Shown in pieces: positions 44,871 through 53,701 of a DNA stretch of 64,000 bases. Source of the DNA: Flavobacteriaceae bacterium (GTDB taxonomy: Bacteria > Bacteroidota > Bacteroidia > Flavobacteriales > Flavobacteriaceae); contig CANFHX010000012.1 in assembly GCA_947446865.1 (NCBI GenBank), positions 1-64,000 on the forward strand, in the 5' to 3' direction. The position numbers and the translations under genes are program-made. Below the pieces are notes generated by a model that was not told the origin of the DNA, searched no databases, and was given only the letters and a program-made list of their open reading frames with translations. Numbering within the stretch: position 1 is the stretch's first letter; each line of letters opens with the position of its first letter.

Positions 44871-46685
44871 CTACTTTTTGATAATAAATTTAATGGTTTT
44901 AGAAACATTATTATTTAATATTTCTGCAAAATAAATTCCATCGGACAAATCAGTCACATCATAATTAAACGATAATTTATCTTCCGAGAAATCAATTACC
45001 TCCTTTTGTTTTTTCACTAATTGACCATTACTGGTATAAACAGAAATTTTAATATTGGAATCAAACGGAATTTTAGAATGAATTGTAAATTGCGATTTTG
45101 CAGGATTTGGATCAATAAACAAGTTATTTTCAAAACTTACGGTATCTATTTGATTATTAGACAAAATATCCAATCTATCATTTAATTGTGCAATAAATAA
45201 ACTCGGAATTGCTGCTATGTGAGTTCCTTGCGACTGAACTACTCCAATTGGTTCGGTAGTAGCATCGCCAACACCAGTTATAACAGGGCTAAGACATCCA
45301 ATGGACCAATTTATTTCATCACCAGGAGGATCTTGTACAACCATTCTTGCAGCATTACAATTCCAAAACATAGTTTGTCCACCTGCCCAGCCATGACCAC
45401 TTCCCATAACCAATCGGTTTTGAACATCCATGCTTCCGTTACCCGTTAAATTATCAAATAATATCCCGGTAGACCATCGGTGGTGAGGGCCAATATCACT
45501 ATTTTGAAGTGTAGAAGAAGAGTTGTAAAAAACATTAGGTCCGCAGGTTCTGCTTCCATTAACAAAATCGTGACGACCATCTCTAGTAACACAATTTTGA
45601 ACCAAACTACGTTGTCCATCAATATCAAAGGAATACCTTCTTCCGCCATCAATGGTTGATTTCGCATCCAGCATTTTACAAGAATCTACAGTAATAAAAC
45701 TAGCATGAGAATTTATATGTACTGCACAATATCCAAAATAATAAACTTCTAAATTTTTAGCCCAACTATTGTAAATGTTTTCAAATGCTACTGCTTCCCA
45801 TCCATGATTTTCGTCTGTAGCCGAAGCATAAGTAGAAGAAATTCGCATATTTTCAATACCACAATTTTGAATTCTACTATCGGTAAATTTCACTAATTCT
45901 CCAGTAGAATATACAGGATCAATAATGTCCATAATTGGCGCATCCAAAGTGATTAGATTGCCACTTATTGCCATTATTTTTCTTTCGGAATTCATATCGT
46001 AAGCACTTGCAGTCCAATCTACCGCAGTTGGATCAATTGCAGATAATAAATTCATTCCTAATAAACTTATCCAAGCGTCATTCGGAATTCGGTGAACAAA
46101 AACCTTATCCCCAACTGCAAATGTATGTCCGGGAGCAACAGTAATTTGTTTTTTTCCAATTGGTACATATAAATCGGTTATTGCTTTTTTTGTTGCTGCT
46201 GTATAAATATATGGAGTCCCAGAAGCACCTAAAAAAGAAAATAATGTAAATTGGGATGTTTTAGTTCCAATAAAATTGGTACCGTTTCCGTCAAATCCAA
46301 CTCCGCGGAGTACGATACCACTTGCTGGTATCGTTACCATATCACTAACATTGTAAGTTCCCGCAGTAAAAAGAATGGTGCCTCTAAATCCGTTAGCATC
46401 CAAGGGCATTGCTGCAACTTGATTAACTGCATTTTGTATGTTGGCTAAATTATCGCCAACTACAGGATTTACTGTAAGAACAACGCCAATAGTAGGAATT
46501 GGAGCCTCACTATTTTTATAGCCAACAGCACTAAAATCGGGAACACTATTTCCTTTGGCATCGGCAGTATAAACAAGATGACCATCCGTTCCAACAGAAA
46601 CTAAAGTGGATGTTTGACCATAACTAGTTCCTTGTACTACAACAAGAAGTAATAATATAGATACAAGGAAATAGTTATTTTTCAT
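44871..46685 (-). CDS. Right-handed beta-helix protein with T9SS tail, candidate polysaccharide lyase
   Basis: This 604-residue exported protein has a signal peptide (1-23, ending SYGQ), then GNSVPDFSAVGYKNSEAPIP, a motif common at the start of pectate-lyase-superfamily helices. Helix coils follow: NIQNAVNQVAAMP, RGTILFTAGTYNV, GIVLRGVGFDGNGTNF, and later SWAKNLEVYYFGYCAVHINS, VQNCVTRDGRHDFV. The C-terminal domain (NNLFIDPNPAKSQFTIHSKI) is a T9SS type A sorting tail. I cannot place it in a characterised PL family. Its N-terminal layout resembles the product of 59285-60955. It neighbours the PL6 gene by 12 bp, and surface depolymerisation is inferred. Confidence 0.85.
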   Translation of the reverse strand: MKNNYFLVSILLLLVVVQGTSYGQTSTLVSVGTDGHLVYTADAKGNSVPDFSAVGYKNSEAPIPTIGVVLTVNPVVGDNLANIQNAVNQVAAMPLDANGFRGTILFTAGTYNVSDMVTIPASGIVLRGVGFDGNGTNFIGTKTSQFTLFSFLGASGTPYIYTAATKKAITDLYVPIGKKQITVAPGHTFAVGDKVFVHRIPNDAWISLLGMNLLSAIDPTAVDWTASAYDMNSERKIMAISGNLITLDAPIMDIIDPVYSTGELVKFTDSRIQNCGIENMRISSTYASATDENHGWEAVAFENIYNSWAKNLEVYYFGYCAVHINSHASFITVDSCKMLDAKSTIDGGRRYSFDIDGQRSLVQNCVTRDGRHDFVNGSRTCGPNVFYNSSSTLQNSDIGPHHRWSTGILFDNLTGNGSMDVQNRLVMGSGHGWAGGQTMFWNCNAARMVVQDPPGDEINWSIGCLSPVITGVGDATTEPIGVVQSQGTHIAAIPSLFIAQLNDRLDILSNNQIDTVSFENNLFIDPNPAKSQFTIHSKIPFDSNIKISVYTSNGQLVKKQKEVIDFSEDKLSFNYDVTDLSDGIYFAEILNNNVSKTIKFIIKK

Positions 46686-46706
46686 TTTATTTATAATTAA
46701 AAGAAA

Positions 46707-48329
46707 TTATTTTTTGGCTTCCTGACTTTTAAAAAACGCTATCATTTTAGATTTCAATTCTTTAGAAGTCGAAGTGTAATTTTTATCGTTAACAACATTT
46801 ACGGTTTCCAAAGGATCTTTCACATAATCATACAATTCAGAAGCATAAACTTGCGCTTCATTAAACGATTGTTTACTAGTAAAATTATTCATCCAAATAG
46901 TAAAACGGAATTTATCGGTTCTTAAACTGTAACCCATAATTTTCGGATCGGTGTAGCCTAATTTTGTCATTTCGGCTTTCTTCAATTTTCTTGGATATTG
47001 ACTTATAGAGTATTCTTTACCTGCTAATTTATTATTTAGCATTAAAGGTTTTAAACTTTTTCCGTCTAAATTTTTTGGAATTGCAACACCTGCTAAATCA
47101 CAAATAGTTGGAAAAACATCTACAAATTCGGTAAGAGAACTTGTTTTTCCTGCTTTTATTCCAGGACCAGCAATTAGTAAAGGTGCTCTTGTGGCTTCTT
47201 CAAAATTAGTGTGTTTATGCCATAAATCATGGTCTCCTAAATGCCATCCGTGGTCTCCCCAAAGTACAATAACCGTATTTTCAAGGGTTCCTAAGGATTC
47301 TAAAGTATTTAATAAAATTCCTACTTGAGCATCCATATAGGATACTGCTGCATAGTAGCCATGAATAAGTTCTTTTTGTTTTTCCAATTTCAAACCAATT
47401 CGAAGAGAATCTGCAGGTAAAGTTGCAAACTCTGGAATATCAACATAATTGCGTAATTCACCCGATTGGTGGTAAGCAATAAGAGGTCCGTTTTTAGAAT
47501 GTTCTTGAAAAGTTGCAATAGGCATAGCATCTCTATCGTATAAATCCCAATATTTTTTAGGTGCTACAAATGGCAAATGCGGTCTATGAAAACCTACTGC
47601 CATAAAAAATGGTTTTTCACTTTTAGAAAATGCAATGATTTGATCTTTTGCCAATAAAGCAATTACACCATCTTCATAAGCCGTATCAGGCACATCAATG
47701 CACTCTGTTGAAGGCCCTTTAATGCTTTTAGGATTTTCATCATTTGCTTCTAAATCTTTATTTTTTAATTTTCGCTCCGCAATTATTTCGGGAGTCATTT
47801 TTTCTTTGGTCTCCTTTAATTGGTATTGGCCATTTGCTGGTTCTCCTAAGTCTTTAGGGAAATCTGATTCTTTTGATTTAATATATGGAACACTCCAAGA
47901 TGCAGGATCTACGCCACCAATAGCACTTGATGGATGGTATATTTTTCCGATACCCGCAGTTTCATATCCTTGCGAAATTAAATATTGCGGAAGTGTAACT
48001 AAATCCGGATTTACATCCCGCATTTGAGTGGTTAAATTCCAAACTTTAGTTACATCCGGTCGAGTTCCCGTCATTAAACTTGCTCGTGTGGGTCCGCATA
48101 CGGCTTGTTGGCAATAATTTCTGTTAAAAACAGTTGCCATTTTTGCCAATCTATCAATATTTGGAGTTTTCACTAAGGTATTTCCATAGCAACCCAAAAG
48201 CGGCTTTAAATCATCTACAGCAATAAATAAAATATTAGGTTTATTGGTTGTTTTCTTTTGAGCAAAAACAGAAGTTGAAATTGCAAATAAGAATACAAAA
48301 GCAGAAAAATGGATACTTTTTTTAATCAT
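46707..48329 (-). CDS. S1-family sulfatase, iduronate-2-sulfatase-like (copy 2)
   Basis: This 540-residue periplasmic sulfatase has signal peptide MIKKSIHFSAFVFLFAISTS-VFAQ. It shares the PNILFIAVDDLKPLLGCYGN opening, maturation site QQAVCGPTRASLMTGTRPD with Cys78, GFHRPHLPFVAPKKYWDLY and WGDHGWHLGDHDLWHKH. It is clearly paralogous to the proteins at 41463 and 48342. The insert between GIGKIYHPSSAIGG and the catalytic core is of normal size. The His/Arg in GFHRPHLPF differs from GFSKPHLPF and GFRKPHLPF in the paralogues, which hints at different substrate recognition. Located 12 bp downstream of the next sulfatase gene. Confidence 0.92.
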   Translation of the reverse strand: MIKKSIHFSAFVFLFAISTSVFAQKKTTNKPNILFIAVDDLKPLLGCYGNTLVKTPNIDRLAKMATVFNRNYCQQAVCGPTRASLMTGTRPDVTKVWNLTTQMRDVNPDLVTLPQYLISQGYETAGIGKIYHPSSAIGGVDPASWSVPYIKSKESDFPKDLGEPANGQYQLKETKEKMTPEIIAERKLKNKDLEANDENPKSIKGPSTECIDVPDTAYEDGVIALLAKDQIIAFSKSEKPFFMAVGFHRPHLPFVAPKKYWDLYDRDAMPIATFQEHSKNGPLIAYHQSGELRNYVDIPEFATLPADSLRIGLKLEKQKELIHGYYAAVSYMDAQVGILLNTLESLGTLENTVIVLWGDHGWHLGDHDLWHKHTNFEEATRAPLLIAGPGIKAGKTSSLTEFVDVFPTICDLAGVAIPKNLDGKSLKPLMLNNKLAGKEYSISQYPRKLKKAEMTKLGYTDPKIMGYSLRTDKFRFTIWMNNFTSKQSFNEAQVYASELYDYVKDPLETVNVVNDKNYTSTSKELKSKMIAFFKSQEAKK

Positions 48330-48341
48330 TACGGGGTACTT

Positions 48342-49994
48342 TTATTGTTGTTTTACTTCTTTAGATTTGAAATAATCTACGATTTTTTTATCTAATTTGG
48401 CAGCAATTGCAGCATAGTTTTTATCCTCCGAAACATTTACTTTTTCTAATGGATCTTTTACATAATCGTATAATTCTCTTGCATAAACTTTATCTGCACT
48501 ATAGGCTTGATCGCTAGTGAAATTTTTCATCCAAACGGTATAGCGGTATTGTTCAGTTCTCATAGAATATCCCATAAGTTTACCTTTTCCGTCTTCTACT
48601 TTATTAATATCGGCTTTATCCATTTTTCTAGGATATTGGCTCATTGCAAAATCTTTTACCGATGCTTTGTTGTTTTTCATAACAGGAACCAAACTTTTAC
48701 CATCTAAATAGGCTGCTGGAGTACCGCCAGATAATTCGCAAAGTGTAGGAAATACATCCACAAATTCGGTCATTGATTTTGTTTGACCAGCCTTCATTCC
48801 TGGAGCAACAATAATTAAAGGTGCTTTGGTTGCTTGTTCATAATTAGTGTGTTTTCCCCACATATCATGATCGCCAAGGTGCCATCCGTGATCGCCCCAA
48901 AGCACAATAATAGTGTTATTAAGTGTTCCTAATTTTTCTAAAGTATTTAACAAAATCCCTACTTGAGCATCCGAATAAGAAACAGCAGCATAATAAGCAT
49001 GTACTAATTCTTTTTGTTTTTCAATGGTTAAACCAATTCGGTTGCCATCTTTTTTATCGTATTTAGCAAATTCTTTAACTCCTGTGTAACTACTTAATTC
49101 CCCAGAATTTTGATATTCAAAATCCTTGCTATTAGCCGCTTGTTCCTGAAATTCTGCTACAGGCATATCTTCACGTTTGTATAAATCCCAATATTTTTTT
49201 GGAGAAACGAAAGGTAGGTGTGGTTTACGAAATCCAACTGCCATAAAAAACGGTTTGTTTTCTTTAGTTAATTTAATGATTTGTTTTTCTGCTAATAGTG
49301 CACTAACACCATCATCATAAGCGTTGTCTGGCATATCAAGACATTCAAAAGCAGGACCTCTTAATCCACCACCATCTTCATCTAAATCGTCTTTTTTGCC
49401 TTTCTTTTTCTCTTTATCTTTTCCTTTGCCTTTCTCTTTTTCATCTGCTCCTACAACTTCCTCTTCCTTTGCTTGTTGTGCTTGTTGTGCTTTTAATTCG
49501 GGAGATTGGTAGTGTTTTTGAACTGGGAATCCATTAAAATAATCCGATTCTTTTGGAACTAAAAAAGGAATAGTCCAAGATTGTGGGTCGAATTTTTTAT
49601 CTACACAACTAGGATGAAATATTTTTCCAACCCCCGATGTGGTATATCCTTGGCTGATAAAATATTCTGGAAGAGTGATAATGTTAGGATTCATGTCTCT
49701 CATCTTAGTATGTAAATCTCGTATTTTAGTTACATCTGGTCGTAAACCGGTTAACAAACTAGCACGTGTTGGTCCGCAAACTGCTTGTTGGCAATAATTA
49801 TTTAAAAATACAGTTCCCATTTTTGCTAAACGGTCAATATTTGGTGTTTTAACAATGGTGTTTCCATAACAACCTAACACGGGTTTCAAATCATCAATAG
49901 CGATGAAAAGTACATTAGGTTTTGATTTTTCTTGAGCAAATAAAGGAGATAGTGATAGTATACCTAAAAGTGCGGTTGCGATTAATTTTTTCAT
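48342..49994 (-). CDS. S1-family sulfatase, iduronate-2-sulfatase-like (copy 3) with charged insert
   Basis: This 550-residue periplasmic sulfatase has signal peptide MKKLIATALLGILSLSPLFA-Q. It opens PNVLFIAIDDLKPVLGCYGN, and the maturation site QQAVCGPTRASLLTGLRPD has Cys73. GFRKPHLPFVSPKKYWDLY and WGDHGWHLGDHDMW follow. Unlike its paralogues it carries a low-complexity insert of about 40 residues (around 165-205) made almost only of Lys, Glu, Gly and Asp (KEKGKGKDKEKKKGKKDD). The insert lies in the loop before RGPAFECLDMPDNAYDDG, where the paralogues also vary. It is probably surface-exposed and disordered. Confidence 0.92.
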   Translation of the reverse strand: MKKLIATALLGILSLSPLFAQEKSKPNVLFIAIDDLKPVLGCYGNTIVKTPNIDRLAKMGTVFLNNYCQQAVCGPTRASLLTGLRPDVTKIRDLHTKMRDMNPNIITLPEYFISQGYTTSGVGKIFHPSCVDKKFDPQSWTIPFLVPKESDYFNGFPVQKHYQSPELKAQQAQQAKEEEVVGADEKEKGKGKDKEKKKGKKDDLDEDGGGLRGPAFECLDMPDNAYDDGVSALLAEKQIIKLTKENKPFFMAVGFRKPHLPFVSPKKYWDLYKREDMPVAEFQEQAANSKDFEYQNSGELSSYTGVKEFAKYDKKDGNRIGLTIEKQKELVHAYYAAVSYSDAQVGILLNTLEKLGTLNNTIIVLWGDHGWHLGDHDMWGKHTNYEQATKAPLIIVAPGMKAGQTKSMTEFVDVFPTLCELSGGTPAAYLDGKSLVPVMKNNKASVKDFAMSQYPRKMDKADINKVEDGKGKLMGYSMRTEQYRYTVWMKNFTSDQAYSADKVYARELYDYVKDPLEKVNVSEDKNYAAIAAKLDKKIVDYFKSKEVKQQ

Positions 49995-50068
49995 TAAAAT
50001 TTATTTGTTATTTGTAGTTGTTTTTTTTTGATTAGGACTATTTAAATTGGATAAGGTTTAAAAATGTT

Positions 50069-51244
50069 TTATCTATTTAATACCCATAAAAGTGGGTATC
50101 TAACGGGGGTATTTCTAATTATTTCGGGAGTTGTAGAATTCGGATTCAGCGATTTCCACAAATCAATATATTTATTATTTTTAAAGGCTAGCCCACCAAA
50201 AAGTAAACTCGATTGTCGCACTGGCCATTCGTCCCAATACATTACATCGTGCTGGTAGGGCCAAAGCGATTTATTTTCAACATACGGAAACATAAATTGC
50301 ATCCCTAATTCTATATTTCTTCCATCCGTTGTGGTATAGGTAAAAAGATTGTCTTTTTTAGTGGATAATATTTGACAAATACTAGACATCGCATCTAAAT
50401 TAAACAAAGAATATCCATAGGGTTTCGTTCTTTTCAATTCCAATGGAAAACTTCCATCTTTCTCCATTTGATTTGGTAAAAGAGTCGATTTGTAAAAATT
50501 TCTACAATAATCCATAGTTTTTTCATCCTTTATCAATGCCGCAAAAGCCGCTACTTGCATGGTCCAACACACACTGTGGTTGTTGCCATTATCTCTTTCG
50601 GATATTCCGTATTCATGGGTAGTTATCCAATTAAGATAATCAGAAAACCATAATTTTATAGTTGCTAAATCGGCTTTGGAAAGTGCTTTAGAATTTTCAA
50701 TGGCTTCAATTGCTTTGGTAACTTCCACTAAGTGAACGGTATCAATAATTCCTATTCCACGGCCAGTTGCAACTCCTTTTATTGCCTGTGCATAAAGCAA
50801 ATTAGGATTCATTTTAGTATCTTGATTTACAAACCAAGCCTGCAAATGAAGTACTAATTGTTGCGCATATTTTTCGTCTTTTGTTAAAACATAAGCCGAT
50901 GCTAAGGCTCCTGAAATTTGACTAAAACGAATTAACGCTTCTCTATGAGCCGTAAAATTTGTGGGATTGGTAAAGCCATCTTTTCTTATATAAGGCCCAT
51001 CAGGATTTTTTTCATCGGGCCACCAATAATCGCCTTCCGAGTAAAAATCATGGTTGTTTCCAGCACTTCTAGTACAAGAAGAATTGGTAACTGTTACCGG
51101 AGTTTCAGTCAAATATAATTCGGCATTTTTAAGCACGCGACTTCTTTCCATTTCATTTAAATTAAATGCCATTTTAGGAGTAGAGCAACTAGTAAGAATA
51201 CTATTTGCAAACAAAATAACACCTATAAGTTTTAATTTTTTCAT
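50069..51244 (-). CDS. Alginate-lyase-fold lipoprotein, candidate uronan lyase
   Basis: This 391-residue protein is a predicted lipoprotein: the N-terminus MKKLKLIGVILFANSILTSC gives lipidation at Cys20. Motifs of the alginate_lyase domain are FYSEGDYWWPDEKNPDGPYI, NPNLLYAQAIKGVATGRGIG, the active-site NNHSVCWTMQ (Asn221, Asn222, His223), and LKRTKPYGYSLFNLDA. It is a paralogue of the soluble protein at 35945-37168, with the same WWPD and NNH landmarks. CAZy PL38 or PL5 relatives are the likely group. Membrane anchoring implies action on imported oligomers in the periplasm or at the outer membrane. The gene is in the operon between GH2 and the sulfatase cluster. Confidence 0.85.
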   Translation of the reverse strand: MKKLKLIGVILFANSILTSCSTPKMAFNLNEMERSRVLKNAELYLTETPVTVTNSSCTRSAGNNHDFYSEGDYWWPDEKNPDGPYIRKDGFTNPTNFTAHREALIRFSQISGALASAYVLTKDEKYAQQLVLHLQAWFVNQDTKMNPNLLYAQAIKGVATGRGIGIIDTVHLVEVTKAIEAIENSKALSKADLATIKLWFSDYLNWITTHEYGISERDNGNNHSVCWTMQVAAFAALIKDEKTMDYCRNFYKSTLLPNQMEKDGSFPLELKRTKPYGYSLFNLDAMSSICQILSTKKDNLFTYTTTDGRNIELGMQFMFPYVENKSLWPYQHDVMYWDEWPVRQSSLLFGGLAFKNNKYIDLWKSLNPNSTTPEIIRNTPVRYPLLWVLNR

Positions 51245-51271
51245 TTGAAAAGAGGTAATAGACCTAAATTA

Positions 51272-53698
51272 TTATTTTTTGAATTTTAAATATTCTCCTT
51301 TAAAATTTTGATTTAAAATATTCATCTCAATAGAATCTCCAATGGCATTCGGAATCACTTCAATTGCTGCTTTTCCGTTGGACATTTTAATGGATTCGCT
51401 TCCGGTTGGTGTCCCTTGATTTTTTAAAGTTTGTCCGCCAGACAAACATTGAAAATAAACTCGTTCTTCATAATCTAAACAACGTAAGTTATTTTTATCT
51501 ACAGCAATAGCAGTAACTAAATAATTGCCGTTTTTTAATTTTTCTGCTGATAATTTTAATCCATCTGCAGAACCGTTTTTAGTGAAACGATAATTTACAT
51601 CAATAGTATCGGAAACTTTAGATTCGTCCTTTGAAATTCCAACAGCAACAAAGGTATTTTTCCCTTCTGCAAAATTCACTTCCCAAGTCAATCCGCAGGC
51701 AGGATAAGCAGTGATATCTCTATCTTTAATCCCTAAAGAAACACCGTTTTGGAAGAATTCTACCTTAGGACAGTTACTAAATACATTCAATATTCTTGGT
51801 GTGTTTTTTGGTCCTTGGCGCTCGGTCCAAGTATGGGATTCTATATAAGTAAAAGGTTTTTCACTCCAATAACTTTTAAAAACATAATATGCATCTTTAG
51901 GATTTCCGTTTCTGTCTACTAATCCTTTTTGATTCATATACGGAATATCATCTTCTGGACGCAAAGGCGTTGCAAAGTCTTTAAAAGACCATTGAAGGTT
52001 ACCCACAAAAGTTGGATCGTTTTCGGAAATATGCAAATGCCAATCGAATAAATCCACAATATAATTTTCGCTCCAATCTCCTATTTGGGCAATATTGGCA
52101 ACTTTAGTTTGCACAATCGCTTCTTCCCAACCTTCTGATTTTATTTGACCTTCCCCATTAATTGGATTTTCAGAATGGCGTCCTACATGGCTATCCCCGC
52201 CATATTCGGCATGAATAAAATGTTTGTAATCTAATTTATATTTATCAATGGCTTTCTTGTAACTTTTGAAACTACCTGAATACCAACCCGACCAAATAGA
52301 AGGAGAAAATACATCTACAATTTTAGAACCTTCTTCGTATTTACGAATTACAGTTTTTCTAGTTGGATCTAATTTGTGGCTAATATCATTAAGTTCGGAT
52401 AAAAACACATTCATCCGTTCGGTATTATCGCCGTCTTTAAAATCGGGCAGCCAACTCATTTCATTTCCTAACGACCAAAGAATAATAGATGGGTGGTTAT
52501 AGTTTTGATGAATCATTTCAACAAGCATGTTTTTGGCATTGGTTTGCCAAACTTCATTTCCAATACCACCACGACACCATGGTAATTCATCCCAAACTAA
52601 TAAACCTAGTTCGTCACACGCCTTATAAACTTCTGGATCTTGAGGATAATGCGCCAATCGAACAAAGTTTGCACCCATTTCTTTTATAGATTCCATGTCT
52701 TTTCTCTGTTGCTCGTTAGACATTGCTGCTCCAACGCCTGCATGCTCTTCATGACGGTGTGTGCCTCGAATTAAAACTCTTTTTCCGTTAAGGAAAAATG
52801 GACCATTGTCTTTAAATTCGAACCATCTAAAACCAACTTTATCTTGAATTTTATCTTTCTCAATTCCGTTTTCCAACAAGGAAACCGAAACGGTATATAA
52901 ATTTGGTTGGTTAATATCCCATAACTCCGGATTTTTGATATTATTGAAATCAATTGAAGTTTCTTCGCCAGATAAATTGCCTTTTTTGGTTGCAATTAAT
53001 TTTCCTTTCGGATTAGTTACTTGTGCGATATAAGTAAATTGACTTGCATTTGCACTATTTTTTACGGTGGCAACTAAGTTTAAAGATGCTGATTTTTCAG
53101 ATACTTGAGGGGTAATTATCTTAATGTTGTCAATATTATTTTTGAACATGGATAGCAACCAAACATCTCTTGTAATTCCGCCATAAATTATGAAATCACT
53201 TTTTTGTGAAGGAATTACTTCAATATTATAACTATTATCTACGCGAACCAAAACTTCGTTAGATCCTTCGGTAATAAATTTAGTAATATCCAAAGTAAAG
53301 CCAATGTACCCGCCAATGTGTCCTCCAACATCTTTACCGTTTACATATACTTTAGTGGTTATATTAGAACCTTCAAAGTATAATTTATATAATTTATTAG
53401 CATCAATATTGGTTATAACCAGATTCTTTTTGTACCAACTAGCACTTCGTCTGTAACCTGGATCGTTATCGGTAGCATCCAGACTGTTCCAACTATGAGG
53501 CAAATTTAGGGTAACCCAATTAGTAGCGTTTTTTGCTTCGTTTATATTTGGTGTTTCATTTTCTAAATAATTCCAATTACTATCAATATTAGTTTTAGTT
53601 CGTTCGATGCTTTCTGATTTTTGAGCATAAAAAGAATTGAAACTAAATAAGGTAATTATAATTAGTAAATGAGAGTTGTAGCGAATGTTGAATTTCAT
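51272..53698 (-). CDS. GH2-family glycosidase, probable beta-glucuronidase
   Basis: This 808-residue periplasmic enzyme has a signal peptide ending FYAQ. Domain order is N-terminal jelly roll (WVTLNLPHSWNSLDATD to about 200), Ig-like GH2 domain (to about 300), TIM barrel with GTHRHEEHAG, acid/base Glu413 in SLGNEMSW and nucleophile Glu498 in HAEYGGDS, then a C-terminal Ig-like domain. The barrel end carries MNQKGLVDRNGNPKDAYY; the N-x-K-G motif (residues 589-592) aligns with the carboxylate-binding motif of beta-glucuronidases, though some GH2 galactosidases have similar sequences. Release of glucuronate fits the neighbouring ExuT and UxaC genes. Beta-galactosidase is the alternative. Confidence 0.88.
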   Translation of the reverse strand: MKFNIRYNSHLLIIITLFSFNSFYAQKSESIERTKTNIDSNWNYLENETPNINEAKNATNWVTLNLPHSWNSLDATDNDPGYRRSASWYKKNLVITNIDANKLYKLYFEGSNITTKVYVNGKDVGGHIGGYIGFTLDITKFITEGSNEVLVRVDNSYNIEVIPSQKSDFIIYGGITRDVWLLSMFKNNIDNIKIITPQVSEKSASLNLVATVKNSANASQFTYIAQVTNPKGKLIATKKGNLSGEETSIDFNNIKNPELWDINQPNLYTVSVSLLENGIEKDKIQDKVGFRWFEFKDNGPFFLNGKRVLIRGTHRHEEHAGVGAAMSNEQQRKDMESIKEMGANFVRLAHYPQDPEVYKACDELGLLVWDELPWCRGGIGNEVWQTNAKNMLVEMIHQNYNHPSIILWSLGNEMSWLPDFKDGDNTERMNVFLSELNDISHKLDPTRKTVIRKYEEGSKIVDVFSPSIWSGWYSGSFKSYKKAIDKYKLDYKHFIHAEYGGDSHVGRHSENPINGEGQIKSEGWEEAIVQTKVANIAQIGDWSENYIVDLFDWHLHISENDPTFVGNLQWSFKDFATPLRPEDDIPYMNQKGLVDRNGNPKDAYYVFKSYWSEKPFTYIESHTWTERQGPKNTPRILNVFSNCPKVEFFQNGVSLGIKDRDITAYPACGLTWEVNFAEGKNTFVAVGISKDESKVSDTIDVNYRFTKNGSADGLKLSAEKLKNGNYLVTAIAVDKNNLRCLDYEERVYFQCLSGGQTLKNQGTPTGSESIKMSNGKAAIEVIPNAIGDSIEMNILNQNFKGEYLKFKK

Positions 53699-53701
53699 AA
53701 A

